A DNA stretch of 64,000 nucleotides from Rhizobium sp. BK650 (lineage in GTDB: Bacteria > Pseudomonadota > Alphaproteobacteria > Rhizobiales > Rhizobiaceae): contig NZ_JACIBK010000003.1 in assembly GCF_014195325.1 (NCBI RefSeq), positions 660,626 through 724,625 on the forward strand, written 5' to 3'. Every line of letters starts with the position of its first letter. The stretch's first letter is position 1. Of this stretch, positions 37,385 to 46,548 are shown in pieces. The notes beneath the pieces were generated by a model. It was not told the origin of the DNA and searched no databases. It worked only from the letters and a program-made list of their open reading frames with translations. Position numbers and translations under genes: made by a program.

Positions 37385-39247
37385 ATGAACCACCGGCTTC
37401 CGACAGTGATCGCACTGCTGCTCGCCGGTCTGTGGGGCGCGGCCCTCGGCTATTTCCATCTCCAGCAGCAGTCGAACTCCGGCCTCATCGAGCGTGTGGA
37501 AGCCACGCTTGTCGATCTGCGCAGCATGATCGTCGGCGTCCGGTCTCCGCCCGACATCGTTTCCATTGTCGCGATCGATGACCGCACCGCCGCGACACAT
37601 GGCTATCCGCTCAAGCGGGAGACACTTGCGCAGCTCGTCACGTCCGTCGGGGCGTTGAAACCGAAGGCCCTGGCTCTCGATATACTGCTCGTCGATCCCG
37701 GTACGGAGGAGGGGGATGCTGCGCTTGCAACGGCGATCAAATCGGCGCCCAGTATCATTGCCGGCGCTGCGACCTTCCCTCAAAGCCTTCAGTCAGTGAC
37801 GGCGAATGCGGAAGATCCGCTTGCAACGGTCGCCGAGGCACAGCAGCTTCTGCTGCCGCAGCCGCGCTTCGCCGAGGCTGCGCCGCTCGGCATCGTCAAT
37901 GTGGCGACGGATCAGAGCGGCGTACCGCGTTTCATCCCGCTGTTTTCTCGCGCCGCCGATCGTCTGGACGCAGCCTTTCCGTTGCGCGCGGCCTCGATTG
38001 CGCTCGATACCGAACCATTGATCGAAAAGGATGGCATCCGGCTCGGCGTGCACCGCATTCCAACGGATACGGGGCAACGCCTGCCGCTGACTTTCTATGG
38101 TCCTGCGGGCAGCATCAGCACCTTTAGCGCTGCGGATGCGCTCGATGGCACGCTGCCGGCGGATGCCGTCACCGGCAAGGTGGTGGTGATCGGCGCAACG
38201 GTCACCGGCGGCGGCGATGTCTTTCCCACGCCGTTCGATCCCATCCTGCCGGGTGTCGAGGTCATGTCGACCGCAATCACCCATCTGATCGCGGGCGATG
38301 GCATGGTGCGCGACAGCAGGACACGGCAGGCGGATGCCGGTATTGCGACGGCCTTGCCTGTTCTCCTCGTCGCCTTGGTCGCATGGCGCCGCAGCGCTCT
38401 TGGCTTCGTCATCATCTGCCTCACGGTTATTGCCTGGGCGATGCTCAACCTTGCCGCTTTCGCGAACGGTTACTGGCTAAGCGCTGCGTTACCGATTGCG
38501 GCCGCGCTACCACCCGCGATTATTTTCGGTGCTGCAGAGCTCTGGCGCGACCGCCGCCGGGCGCGGCACTTTGCCGATCAGTCCGAGCGGCTGCAGCGCA
38601 TCGAGGCGCCGGGCCTCGGGGAGTGGCTGGCGCGCGACCCGGCATTCCTCGCCGAGCCAGTGCGGCAGAATGCTTCCGTCGTCTTCATCGACCTCTCGGG
38701 CTTCACTGGCCTCAGCGAAGCGGTCGGACCGGCCATGGTGCGTGAGATCCTCAGCGGCTTCTTTGAACTGATCGATGAGGAGGTGCGGCTGCGCGGCGGG
38801 GCGATCACAAGCTTCATGGGCGACGGCGCCATGATCCTTTTCGGCCTGCCGGCACCGGCGGCGGACGATTCGGCGCGGGCAGCAGCCTGCGCCATACGGC
38901 TTGCCGACCGCACGCGCCTCTTCCTCGCAGGCCATCCGGAGCTTCGCCGCAGGAAGATCGGCTTCAAGCTCGGTGCCCATTGCGGCCCGATCGTCGCGTC
39001 GCGTCTTGGCACCGGCGACCGGCAGCAGATCACTGCGACGGGCGATACTGTCAATGTCGCGCAGCGCCTCATGGAAGTGGCGGCAAGCCGCGGCGCGGAG
39101 CTTGCACTCAGCGCCAGCCTGCTCGACGCCGCCGGTCCCGATGCCATACTATTGCAGACGGGGCGGTTGGCCGGACCGTTCGAGACGAAGCTTCGCGGCC
39201 GCTCCGGCAGCATCGTCATCTACACATGGCGTGGCGAGACGCTTTGA
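37385..39247 (+). CDS. CHASE2 domain nucleotidyl cyclase
   Basis: Membrane sensor of 620 residues. A first helix (TVIALLLAGLWGAALGYF) leads to a periplasmic CHASE2 domain (about 30-300, with IVSIVAIDDRTAATHGYPLK). Then come three C-terminal membrane helices (about 320-390, e.g. TALPVLLVALVAWRRSALGF) and a cytoplasmic class III cyclase domain (about 425-600). Metal-binding Asp residues are in SVVFIDLSGFTGLSE and SFMGDGAMILFG, and the Asn/Arg pair is in GDTVNVAQRL. The purine-selecting Lys is Ser and the paired Asp is Gln (ITSFMGD and QQITATGD). Coupled to a FecR-domain gene. Product could be cAMP, cGMP or neither. Confidence 0.87.
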   Translation: MNHRLPTVIALLLAGLWGAALGYFHLQQQSNSGLIERVEATLVDLRSMIVGVRSPPDIVSIVAIDDRTAATHGYPLKRETLAQLVTSVGALKPKALALDILLVDPGTEEGDAALATAIKSAPSIIAGAATFPQSLQSVTANAEDPLATVAEAQQLLLPQPRFAEAAPLGIVNVATDQSGVPRFIPLFSRAADRLDAAFPLRAASIALDTEPLIEKDGIRLGVHRIPTDTGQRLPLTFYGPAGSISTFSAADALDGTLPADAVTGKVVVIGATVTGGGDVFPTPFDPILPGVEVMSTAITHLIAGDGMVRDSRTRQADAGIATALPVLLVALVAWRRSALGFVIICLTVIAWAMLNLAAFANGYWLSAALPIAAALPPAIIFGAAELWRDRRRARHFADQSERLQRIEAPGLGEWLARDPAFLAEPVRQNASVVFIDLSGFTGLSEAVGPAMVREILSGFFELIDEEVRLRGGAITSFMGDGAMILFGLPAPAADDSARAAACAIRLADRTRLFLAGHPELRRRKIGFKLGAHCGPIVASRLGTGDRQQITATGDTVNVAQRLMEVAASRGAELALSASLLDAAGPDAILLQTGRLAGPFETKLRGRSGSIVIYTWRGETL

Positions 39248-39344
39248 CATTCGCACCCGGAGCGGGTAGGAACTGCCCAACTCTTCGGCCGGACGATCCG
39301 GCTACGGCGCGTTACGCGTCTGACAGCTCCGAAAGATCGAACAC

Positions 39345-41252
39345 ATGACTGACTATAACGGCGTCTCTCCGGCGATCGCCAAGGCGTTGCAGAAGCGCGG
39401 CTATACCGAGCTCACCCCCGTCCAGAAGGCGATGCTCGATCCGGCGCTCGCAGAATCTGACGCTCTCGTTTCCGCCCAGACCGGCTCGGGCAAGACCGTT
39501 GCATTCGGGCTGGCACTTGCGCCGACGCTGCTTGCAGGCGCCGAGCGCTTCGCGGCGGCGGGGGCACCCCTTGCCCTCGTCATTGCGCCGACGCGCGAAC
39601 TGGCACTGCAGGTCAAGCGTGAGCTGGAATGGCTTTATGAAATGGCTGGCGCCGTAATCGTCAGCTGCGTGGGCGGCATGGATATTCGCAGCGAGCGCCG
39701 CGCACTGGAACGCGGTGCGCATATCGTCGTCGGCACGCCGGGACGCCTGTGCGATCACATCCGCCGCAACGCGCTTGATATGAGCGGACTCAAGGCGGCA
39801 GTGCTGGATGAGGCGGACGAGATGCTCGATCTCGGTTTCCGCGAAGATCTGGAATTCATCCTCGAAGCAGCGCCTGACGATCGGCGCACGCTGATGTTCT
39901 CCGCGACTGTGCCCGCAGCCATTGCCAAGCTCGCCAAGAGCTATCAGCGCGATGCCGTGCGCATCAGCACGCAGGCGGAAGAGAAGCAGCATATCGATAT
40001 CGATTATCGCGCGCTCGTCGTTTCACCAAGCGACCGTGAAAACGCTATCATCAACGTGCTGCGCTATTACGAGGCGCGCAATGCGATCGTCTTCTGTTCG
40101 ACGCGTGCGGCCGTCAATCACCTGACGGCACGGTTCCACAACCGCAATTTCAATGTCGTGGCACTCTCCGGCGAGTTGACGCAGAACGAACGCAGCCATG
40201 CGCTGCAGGCCATGCGCGACGGACGCGCCCGCGTCTGCATCGCAACCGATGTCGCCGCACGCGGCATCGACCTGCCGGGCCTCGATCTCGTCGTGCATGC
40301 GGACCTGCCGACCAATCCGGAAACGCTGCTGCATCGCAGCGGCCGTACGGGCCGCGCGGGACGCAAGGGCGTCAGCGCGCTCATCGTGCCACTGAATATT
40401 CGCCGCAAGGCCGAGCGGCTGCTGGAAAATGCCGGCATCAACGCCACCTGGGCACGTCCGCCGTCCGTCGAAGAAGTGACTGCGCGTGACGATGAGCGGC
40501 TGCTCGCCGATCCGATCTTTGCCGACAAGCCGCAGGATGAAGAACAGGATCTGGTGCAGAAGCTGATCGCCAGCCATGGCGCCGAGACGCTTGCCGCCGC
40601 TTTCGTGCGTCTCTATCGCGCCAACCAGTCTGCGCCTGAGGATCTGATCGAGGTTTCGGTGCAGGACGACCGCGCCCGCAAACGCCGCGACAACGGCGAG
40701 GCACGCGAATTTGCTCCGGCGCAGAAGGGACCGCGCGACGACTTCGGCCCGAGCGTCTGGTTCTCCGTCTCCGTCGGCCGCAAGCAGAATGCCGAGCCGC
40801 GCTGGCTGATCCCGATGCTCTGCCGCAACGGCAACCTTACCAAGCGTGAGATTGGCGCGATCAAGATGCAGCCGGACGAAACCTTTGTGGAAATCGCCGC
40901 TGATAGCGCTGACGGATTTCTCGGCGCGCTCGGCCCGAACAAGACGATGGAGCGCGGCATCCGCGTAGTCAGGCTGAACGGCATGCCTGATTTCAGCAAG
41001 CCGGCTGCCAAGCCCTATGCCAAGAAGCCGTTCGAAGATCGTGGCGATGATCGTTTCCGCAGCGACAAGCCGAAGGGCAAGTTCGGCAAGGACAGGCCCG
41101 CCAGCGCCGAGCGTCAGGACGACAAGCCCTGGACGAAGAAAGGCCCGAAGCCGAAATTCGAAGGCGGAAAGTTCGAAGGCGGCAAGAGCAAGTTCGACGG
41201 CCCTAAGTTTGATGGTGCCAAGGGCAAGTTCGCCAAGAAAAAGGACCGCTAA
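39345..41252 (+). CDS. DEAD-box ATP-dependent RNA helicase
   Basis: RNA helicase of 635 residues. Motifs: SAQTGSGKT (I), APTRELALQ (Ia), GTPGRL (Ib), VLDEADEMLD (II), FSATVP (III), VFCSTRAAVNHL (IV), CIATDVAARGIDLPG (V), HRSGRTGRAGRKG (VI). A DbpA/CsdA-type RNA-binding domain (about 470-545, VWFSVSVGRKQNAEPRWLIP) follows. A Lys/Gly/Phe tail (41153-41235) contains near repeats of KFEGGK and KFDG. Likely acts in ribosome assembly or cold-shock RNA handling. Single gene, followed by a hairpin. Confidence 0.95.
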   Translation: MTDYNGVSPAIAKALQKRGYTELTPVQKAMLDPALAESDALVSAQTGSGKTVAFGLALAPTLLAGAERFAAAGAPLALVIAPTRELALQVKRELEWLYEMAGAVIVSCVGGMDIRSERRALERGAHIVVGTPGRLCDHIRRNALDMSGLKAAVLDEADEMLDLGFREDLEFILEAAPDDRRTLMFSATVPAAIAKLAKSYQRDAVRISTQAEEKQHIDIDYRALVVSPSDRENAIINVLRYYEARNAIVFCSTRAAVNHLTARFHNRNFNVVALSGELTQNERSHALQAMRDGRARVCIATDVAARGIDLPGLDLVVHADLPTNPETLLHRSGRTGRAGRKGVSALIVPLNIRRKAERLLENAGINATWARPPSVEEVTARDDERLLADPIFADKPQDEEQDLVQKLIASHGAETLAAAFVRLYRANQSAPEDLIEVSVQDDRARKRRDNGEAREFAPAQKGPRDDFGPSVWFSVSVGRKQNAEPRWLIPMLCRNGNLTKREIGAIKMQPDETFVEIAADSADGFLGALGPNKTMERGIRVVRLNGMPDFSKPAAKPYAKKPFEDRGDDRFRSDKPKGKFGKDRPASAERQDDKPWTKKGPKPKFEGGKFEGGKSKFDGPKFDGAKGKFAKKKDR

Positions 41253-41259
41253 GGCAGTC

Positions 41260-41291
41260 GCCGGCCGCACAGGTAAGGCAATGCGGCCGGC
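41260..41291. terminator. Convergent GC-rich hairpin
   Basis: GCCGGCCGCA (41260-41269) and TGCGGCCGGC (41282-41291) are perfect ten-bp arms between convergent genes (helicase stop 41252, hydrolase stop 41306). No clear T-run on either strand; probably a shared terminator. Confidence 0.5.
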
Positions 41292-41305
41292 ATGCAGCAA
41301 AGGTC

Positions 41306-42088
41306 TCAAATATGTTCGTTTTGACCGGCTGCTGCGAGGATGAGATCGGCGACGGCGCGCGGCTGCGAGATCAGGGAAACGTGGCTGGCATCGAGCTCCA
41401 CAGTCGTCGCATTCATGCGCTTTGCCATGAAGCGTTCGAGATCGGGATTGATGGTGCGGTCGTCCTTCGAAACGGCGTACCATGACGGCTTGGAGCGCCA
41501 GGCGGCAACCGTCGTCTTGGCAGTGAACAGCGTATCGGAAATGCGGCCCTGCACGGCATAGAGCGCCTTGGCGCGGGCAACCGGCAGATCGCCGGCGAAG
41601 TCTCTCACGAAAGCTTCCTCGCTCAACTGGGCATAACCGCCGTTGTGAACAAGGCCGGCACTGGCCGGCGGCGTCGGATATTGCTTGGCAAGCGCGGTAT
41701 AATCCTCGCCCGCATCAGGCGCGCGAGCGGCGATGTAGACGAGTGCGGTGACCTTAGGCTCGACACCGGCTTCGGTGACGAGCATGCCGGAATAGGAATG
41801 GCCGACAAGCACTGTCGGGCCATCCATCAGCGCCAGGATGCGCTTGGTGGCTTCGACGTCGTCGGCAAAAGAGGTGAGGGGGTTCTGAACGGCCATGACG
41901 TTCAGGCCGGCGGCCTGCAGATGGGGGATGACATCCAGCCAGCAGGATGCATCGGCATAAGCGCCATGGACGAGAACGACATTCTTCGCCTTGACGACGG
42001 TGGCGGCCCGGCCGGCGGCTGGGAACATGCTGAGTGCCGCCCCTGCAACGAGCGCGGCCGAGAATGAGCGTCTGGTGATCGGTTGCAT
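41306..42088 (-). CDS. Exported alpha/beta hydrolase (Tat-type signal)
   Basis: Alpha/beta hydrolase of 260 residues. The N-terminus TRRSFSAALVAGAALSMFPA is a Tat-like signal with a twin Arg. Then come VVLVHGAYADASCWLDVIPH (oxyanion), the nucleophile Ser in VLVGHSYSGMLV, and catalytic Asp and His probably in SKDDRTINPD and DASHVSLISQP. This arrangement matches the small esterase/HNL-like group often annotated as EstC-like. A GGAGGATT ribosome site supports the start. Substrate unknown; stands alone. Confidence 0.87.
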   Translation of the reverse strand: MQPITRRSFSAALVAGAALSMFPAAGRAATVVKAKNVVLVHGAYADASCWLDVIPHLQAAGLNVMAVQNPLTSFADDVEATKRILALMDGPTVLVGHSYSGMLVTEAGVEPKVTALVYIAARAPDAGEDYTALAKQYPTPPASAGLVHNGGYAQLSEEAFVRDFAGDLPVARAKALYAVQGRISDTLFTAKTTVAAWRSKPSWYAVSKDDRTINPDLERFMAKRMNATTVELDASHVSLISQPRAVADLILAAAGQNEHI

Positions 42089-42254
42089 AGTGGAATCCTC
42101 CGGCTTCTAGGAAAAACGGGCGATGCACTCACGGGATCGCTGGAGGAAAGCTACGCCGAGACGCGCGGCTCCATAACTATACAAAGGTGCAGCGAGGTAT
42201 TATGCCCTGCCTCGAGGCTAGGTGGCCTGTCGCAACGAGGGTAATCGATAGCAG

Positions 42255-42917
42255 ATGAGACCGGCTTCTGCAGATGATCGTCCTGAACTGACCGCCTTCA
42301 TCAAGGCAAACCTGCCGCTTGCGGGCGTGCCTTCGATACCTAACGTAAGGCTGCATATGGCGACACCGAAGAGCGGCCTCTATCGCCTTGCGATGGCTGA
42401 CGATTCCGATATGGCGCCGCCTTACTGGGCCTATCCTTGGGCGGGTGGGACGGTGCTTGCCCACTATCTTTTCGACCATCCCGAAACGGTTACCGACAAA
42501 CATGTCGTCGATCTCGGCACCGGCTCCGGTCTCGTCGCCATCGTGGCGATGAAATGTGGTGCGAGCCGTGTGCTCGCCGTCGACATCGATGCCAAGGCGA
42601 TCGTCGCGGCGCAGCTGAATGCCCAGGCTAACAATGTGATGATCGAGACTCGGCTGGGCGATATTACAGGAGATAGCCCCCCTGCAGTCGATGTGCTTCT
42701 GGCCGGCGATATCTTTTATGACGAGGCGTTGGCAGAGCACGTTCTGCCTTTCCTTCAGCGCTGCAGCACCGCCGGCATCGATGTGCTGATCGGAGATCCG
42801 GGCAGGGCGCCTTTGCCGAGCGGATCTCTGGTCCGGATTGCCGATTATTCCGTGCCGGATTTCGGCGGAGGCATCCGCAATATGGCCGCAAACAGCGCGG
42901 TTTATCGCTTGAGCTGA
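42255..42917 (+). CDS. SAM-dependent methyltransferase (PrmA/ETFB-type)
   Basis: Class I methyltransferase of 220 residues. Motif I is VVDLGTGSGLVAIVAMKCGA, motif II AVDIDAKAIVAAQLNAQANN, and VLLAGDIFYDEALA corresponds to motif post-II. PYWAYPWAGGTVLAHYLFDH before motif I is characteristic of the lysine methyltransferase group related to PrmA and ETFB-KMT, so a protein lysine is the likely target. Monocistronic or paired with the next gene 46 bases away. Confidence 0.85.
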   Translation: MRPASADDRPELTAFIKANLPLAGVPSIPNVRLHMATPKSGLYRLAMADDSDMAPPYWAYPWAGGTVLAHYLFDHPETVTDKHVVDLGTGSGLVAIVAMKCGASRVLAVDIDAKAIVAAQLNAQANNVMIETRLGDITGDSPPAVDVLLAGDIFYDEALAEHVLPFLQRCSTAGIDVLIGDPGRAPLPSGSLVRIADYSVPDFGGGIRNMAANSAVYRLS

Positions 42918-42963
42918 TGCGGCCGCGGATTTAAGCTCGAGTGCTCTCCGGGGGTGTCTCGCC

Positions 42964-43554
42964 ATGCCGATCGATTTCTGGTTTTCGATAGGAAGCACCT
43001 ACAGCTATCTGGCCGTCATGCGGCTGCCGGAGATAGCCGCATCAAGCGGTGTCACCTTTCGGTGGCGTCCCTTCAATGTGCGCTCGATCATGATCGAGAT
43101 GGACAATATTCCCTTCGCCAAGAAGCCAGTCAAAGCCGCTTATATGTGGCGCGATATCGAGCGCCGGGCCGAAAGCTTCGGCCTGCCGCTCCACTATCCC
43201 GTTCCCTATCCCTTGGCTGAGTTGGAACTCGCCAACCGTGTCGCGCTTGTGGCCGCTGCGGAGGGATGGTGCGAAGCTTATGCGGTCGCCGCCTACCGGC
43301 GGTGGTTCCAACGACAGGAGCCTGCCGGCAGCGAGCCGAACCTTTCGGCAAGCATAGCCGAAGCCGGACAGCAGCCGGAGCGTGTGCTTGCCGCAGCAAA
43401 TTCCGAAGAAGGGATCGAGGCACTCCGTGTCGCGACGGAGGAGGCGAAATCGCTCGGTATCTTCGGTTCGCCTTCCTTCATCGTCGATAGCGAACTCTTT
43501 TGGGGTCATGACAGAGTCGATGATGCGATCGCCTGGCGGCGAAAGGGGCGCTGA
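42964..43554 (+). CDS. 2-hydroxychromene-2-carboxylate isomerase family (DsbA fold)
   Basis: Thioredoxin/DsbA-fold enzyme of 196 residues of the HCCA isomerase (kappa-class GST) group. The N-terminal IDFWFSIGSTYSYLAVMRLP carries the Ser used in place of a CxxC. C-terminal ATEEAKSLGIFGSPSFIVDS and ELFWGHDRVDDA match the glutathione-binding part. No naphthalene genes lie nearby, so the aromatic role in the family name need not apply. A GGGGGTG site precedes the ATG. Confidence 0.88.
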   Translation: MPIDFWFSIGSTYSYLAVMRLPEIAASSGVTFRWRPFNVRSIMIEMDNIPFAKKPVKAAYMWRDIERRAESFGLPLHYPVPYPLAELELANRVALVAAAEGWCEAYAVAAYRRWFQRQEPAGSEPNLSASIAEAGQQPERVLAAANSEEGIEALRVATEEAKSLGIFGSPSFIVDSELFWGHDRVDDAIAWRRKGR

Positions 43555-43624
43555 GCGACACATTCCTTATTTACGGAAAATCTGATTTACGTCCGCACAT
43601 CGGTCAATTCAGGCTTGCGCGGAA

Positions 43625-43644
43625 ATAGATGACATGTCATCTAT
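43625..43644. promoter_or_regulatory. Perfect 20-bp palindrome, MarR operator
   Basis: ATAGATGACATGTCATCTAT reads the same on both strands. It ends 21 bases before the MarR gene start, the usual place for an autorepressor site that also controls the downstream efflux gene. Confidence 0.8.
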
Positions 43645-43665
43645 TGTTATCCCATCGATACTCCC

Positions 43666-44118
43666 ATGACCGACGACAAGATCACAACCTCATTCGGAAG
43701 CCTCGTCTCGCAGACCGCGCGCTACTGGCGCCGGGTCGCAAACCTGCGCCTGCAGCCCTTCGGGCTGACGGAGGCAACATGGCTGCCGCTGCTGCGCATA
43801 GCCCGCTCGCCGACGCCCATGCACCAGAAGGAGCTGGCAGCGTCGCTCTCGCTCGACAATTCCTCGGTCGTGCGCCTGATCGACAATCTGGAAATGGCGG
43901 GACTGGTCGAGCGGCGGGAGGGCGAAGACAGGCGGGCCAAGGAGATCCTGCTGACGGCGGAGGGCAGGAAGACCGTGGAGGAGGTCGAACGCGTGGCGCA
44001 GGGCATTCGCGAGGAAGCGCTTGCTCTTCTCCCGCGCGAAGACATCGAAACCACATGGCGCGTGCTCGACCATATCAGCGACATGCTTGCCCGAAAGCTC
44101 GAGGAGCCCGAACAGTGA
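43666..44118 (+). CDS. MarR family transcriptional regulator
   Basis: Winged-helix repressor of 150 residues. The DNA-binding part has QPFGLTEATWLPLLRIARSP, HQKELAASLSLDNSSVVRLI and the wing ERREGEDRRAKEILLTAEGR. Its stop overlaps the start of an MFS efflux gene (GTGA), so regulator and pump are translated together. The perfect palindrome at 43625-43644 just upstream is its probable operator. Ligand unknown, probably a toxic aromatic or drug sensed to release efflux. Confidence 0.93.
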   Translation: MTDDKITTSFGSLVSQTARYWRRVANLRLQPFGLTEATWLPLLRIARSPTPMHQKELAASLSLDNSSVVRLIDNLEMAGLVERREGEDRRAKEILLTAEGRKTVEEVERVAQGIREEALALLPREDIETTWRVLDHISDMLARKLEEPEQ

Positions 44119-45356
44119 ATTCGCATCCCGGCCCGATAACAGAAGCCCGACCGCTTGGCACAAAGCTTCACATACCGATCTGGCTGCTCGGGCTCATCAC
44201 CTTCAGCGGCACGCTGGCCATGCATATTTTCGTGCCGGCCCTGCCGGCAGCGGCGACCGATCTCGGCGCTTCGATCGGCGAGATGCAGTTGACCGTCAGC
44301 CTCTACATCTTCGGCCTTGCCGTCGGCCAGCTGATCTACGGGCCGCTTTCGGACCGCTACGGACGGCGGCCGGTACTGATGAGTGGCCTTGCGCTCTATA
44401 CGATTGGCGGCGTGGCGGCGCTGCTCTCGCCCAGTATACATGCGCTCATCGTCGCACGACTTTTCCAGGCCTTCGGTGGCTGCGCCGGTCTGGTGATTGC
44501 CCGCGCGATCGTGCGCGACACGTCCAGTCCTGATGAAACGGCCAAACGGCTTGCTCTCATGAACCTGATGGTGACGGTCGGGCCTGGGCTTGCACCAATC
44601 GCGGGCGGGGCGCTCGCCTCCACGCTTGGCTGGCGCTCGATCTTCGCAGCGCTCTGCGCTCTCGGTGTCGTTAACCTGCTGCTGACATGGCGCAAGGTAT
44701 CAGAGACCGGCACACGCAACATGGAAACCCCTCTCAAGTCACTGAGCCGTGATTACCTGGGACTGCTCGCGTCGCGCTCCTTTATCGGCTACGCGATCGG
44801 CGGCGGTTGCGCGACGACTTCCATGTACGCCTTCACCGCGTCCGCGCCCTTCATCGTGATCAACGAGCTTGGCCGGCCGGCGACGGAAGTCGGTCTCTGT
44901 CTGGCGCTGCTCATCTTCGGCTACTGGATCGGCAGCGTGATCGCGACACGGCTCATCGGCCGGTTTGCGATGAAGCGGCTGATGGTGATTTCCAACCTTG
45001 TGAGCATCGCAGCCGCACTCGTCTTCTTTGGCTTTGCCGTAACCCATCATCTGACGCTTCTGCCGATAATGGCCTCGATCATGGTCTATACGATTGGCGC
45101 GGGAGTGGCCTCGCCAAACGCGCTGACACTTGCCGTCACCGTCAATCCGAAGGTCACTGGTTCCGCTTCCGGCCTCTACGGCTCGACGCAGATGGCTGTT
45201 GGAGCGGTCTGCAGCGCCCTCTCAGGCATCGGCGGCGATCCAGGGCTTGCGGCGGCAACCGTCATCCTCGGCGCTAGCGCGCTGGCGCAGCTCTGCTTCT
45301 GGCTTGCGATGGCTTCAGAAAATGTCAGGCGAGGAGATCTGGTCGCAGAAGCATGA
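44115..45356 (+). CDS. Bcr/CflA-type MFS drug efflux transporter
   Basis: Twelve-helix inner-membrane major facilitator of 413 residues, Bcr/CflA subfamily. The family hallmark is PALPAAATDLGASIGEMQLT in helix 1-2, then GQLIYGPLSDRYGRRPVLMS (motif A), ARAIVRDTSS and GPGLAPIAGG (motif C). It starts at GTG, overlapping the MarR stop, with GAGGAG just upstream. Proton-coupled export of drugs or small peptides/sulfonamides is the family role. Its last 32 bases overlap the end of convergent moeA. Confidence 0.93.
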   Translation: MNSHPGPITEARPLGTKLHIPIWLLGLITFSGTLAMHIFVPALPAAATDLGASIGEMQLTVSLYIFGLAVGQLIYGPLSDRYGRRPVLMSGLALYTIGGVAALLSPSIHALIVARLFQAFGGCAGLVIARAIVRDTSSPDETAKRLALMNLMVTVGPGLAPIAGGALASTLGWRSIFAALCALGVVNLLLTWRKVSETGTRNMETPLKSLSRDYLGLLASRSFIGYAIGGGCATTSMYAFTASAPFIVINELGRPATEVGLCLALLIFGYWIGSVIATRLIGRFAMKRLMVISNLVSIAAALVFFGFAVTHHLTLLPIMASIMVYTIGAGVASPNALTLAVTVNPKVTGSASGLYGSTQMAVGAVCSALSGIGGDPGLAAATVILGASALAQLCFWLAMASENVRRGDLVAEA

Positions 45357-46548
45357 TTGGGCAGGGGGCTCCGGCCGGCAATTCGGGTGCATGCGGCGGG
45401 CGAATGATGAGGCAATCCGCATGGGCGAAAATCTTCATCATCGATGAATCCTGCTTGTCGAATGGTTCGACCAGCCAATCGCCGGCAGCGGATTTTGAAA
45501 GCCTTGCGCGGACATAATCCTGCCGCTGGTCATTGGCACGCATGGTGACCGTGGTTTCCACCGTTGCCTCGCGCTGTACTGGCGGCAGCGAAGCGAGCTT
45601 GCGGATCAACGGTTCGAGGAAAAGCAGCGAACAAACAAGACTCGATACCGGATTGCCGGGCAAGCCGAGCACATGGGTTTCGCCGAAGCTGCCGACCATC
45701 AACGGCTTACCGGGGCGCATGGCGATGCGCCAGAAATCGAGCTGCATGCCGGCCTCGATCAATGTGGCCTGCACCAGATCGTGGTCGCCGACGGAAGCGC
45801 CGCCGAGCGTGACGATGACGTCGACTTTGGCATTACGCGCCTTGTCGATCGCCGCCGTGATCCTGGTCTTATCGTCAGGCACGATGCCGAGATCGAGCAC
45901 GTCGGCACCAGCCTTGCGGGCGAGCGCCGCAACGCCAAACGTATTGGATGCGATGATCTGCGAGGGGCCGGGCGTGCTGCCGGGTGGCAGCAGTTCATCG
46001 CCCGTGGCGAGGATTGCGATCAGCGGACGGCGCAGTACCTCGACTTCAGGCCGGTTCATGCCGGCAGCGACCGTCAGCCGCGAAAAATCGAGCACCGTGT
46101 CGGCGGAGAGTACGACTTCACCTTCGCCAAAATCCTGACCGCGAGGACGCACATGCTGGCCTTGGCGGACTGCAAATTTGGTTCGAATACCGCCCTCGAT
46201 CTTTTCGGCATCCTCCTGCAGCAACACGCTATCGGCGCCTGACGGGACAGGCGCACCGGTGAAGATCCTGACAGCTTCTCCCTGACCGACGCATCTCTCG
46301 AAGCCGTGGCCGGCGGAAGACGTACCGACGACTTTCAGCACGGCACCCGGCTCCGGCGCGTCTTCGCGGCGCAGCGCATAACCATCCATGGCAGATGCAT
46401 TGAAGGGCGGCTGGGTCAGACCTGCCGTAAGATCGACGGCAAGGACGCGCCCTTCAGCCTCAGCGAGCGACAGCGTTTCGGACGCCGTGACGGGCTTTGC
46501 GCGGGAGAGCAAGCGGCTCTGGGCCTCGGCGACCGATAGAAGGTTCAT
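45325..46548 (-). CDS. moeA: Molybdopterin molybdotransferase
   Basis: Inserts molybdate into adenylated molybdopterin; 407 residues. Recognised from [60 protein letters not shown] and [20 protein letters not shown]. Its start overlaps the moaC stop by four bases. Last gene of the ppiD-trpD-trpC-moaC-moeA run. The 3' end overlaps the convergent MFS gene by 32 bases. Confidence 0.96.
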   Translation of the reverse strand: MNLLSVAEAQSRLLSRAKPVTASETLSLAEAEGRVLAVDLTAGLTQPPFNASAMDGYALRREDAPEPGAVLKVVGTSSAGHGFERCVGQGEAVRIFTGAPVPSGADSVLLQEDAEKIEGGIRTKFAVRQGQHVRPRGQDFGEGEVVLSADTVLDFSRLTVAAGMNRPEVEVLRRPLIAILATGDELLPPGSTPGPSQIIASNTFGVAALARKAGADVLDLGIVPDDKTRITAAIDKARNAKVDVIVTLGGASVGDHDLVQATLIEAGMQLDFWRIAMRPGKPLMVGSFGETHVLGLPGNPVSSLVCSLLFLEPLIRKLASLPPVQREATVETTVTMRANDQRQDYVRARLSKSAAGDWLVEPFDKQDSSMMKIFAHADCLIIRPPHAPELPAGAPCPIMLLRPDLLA

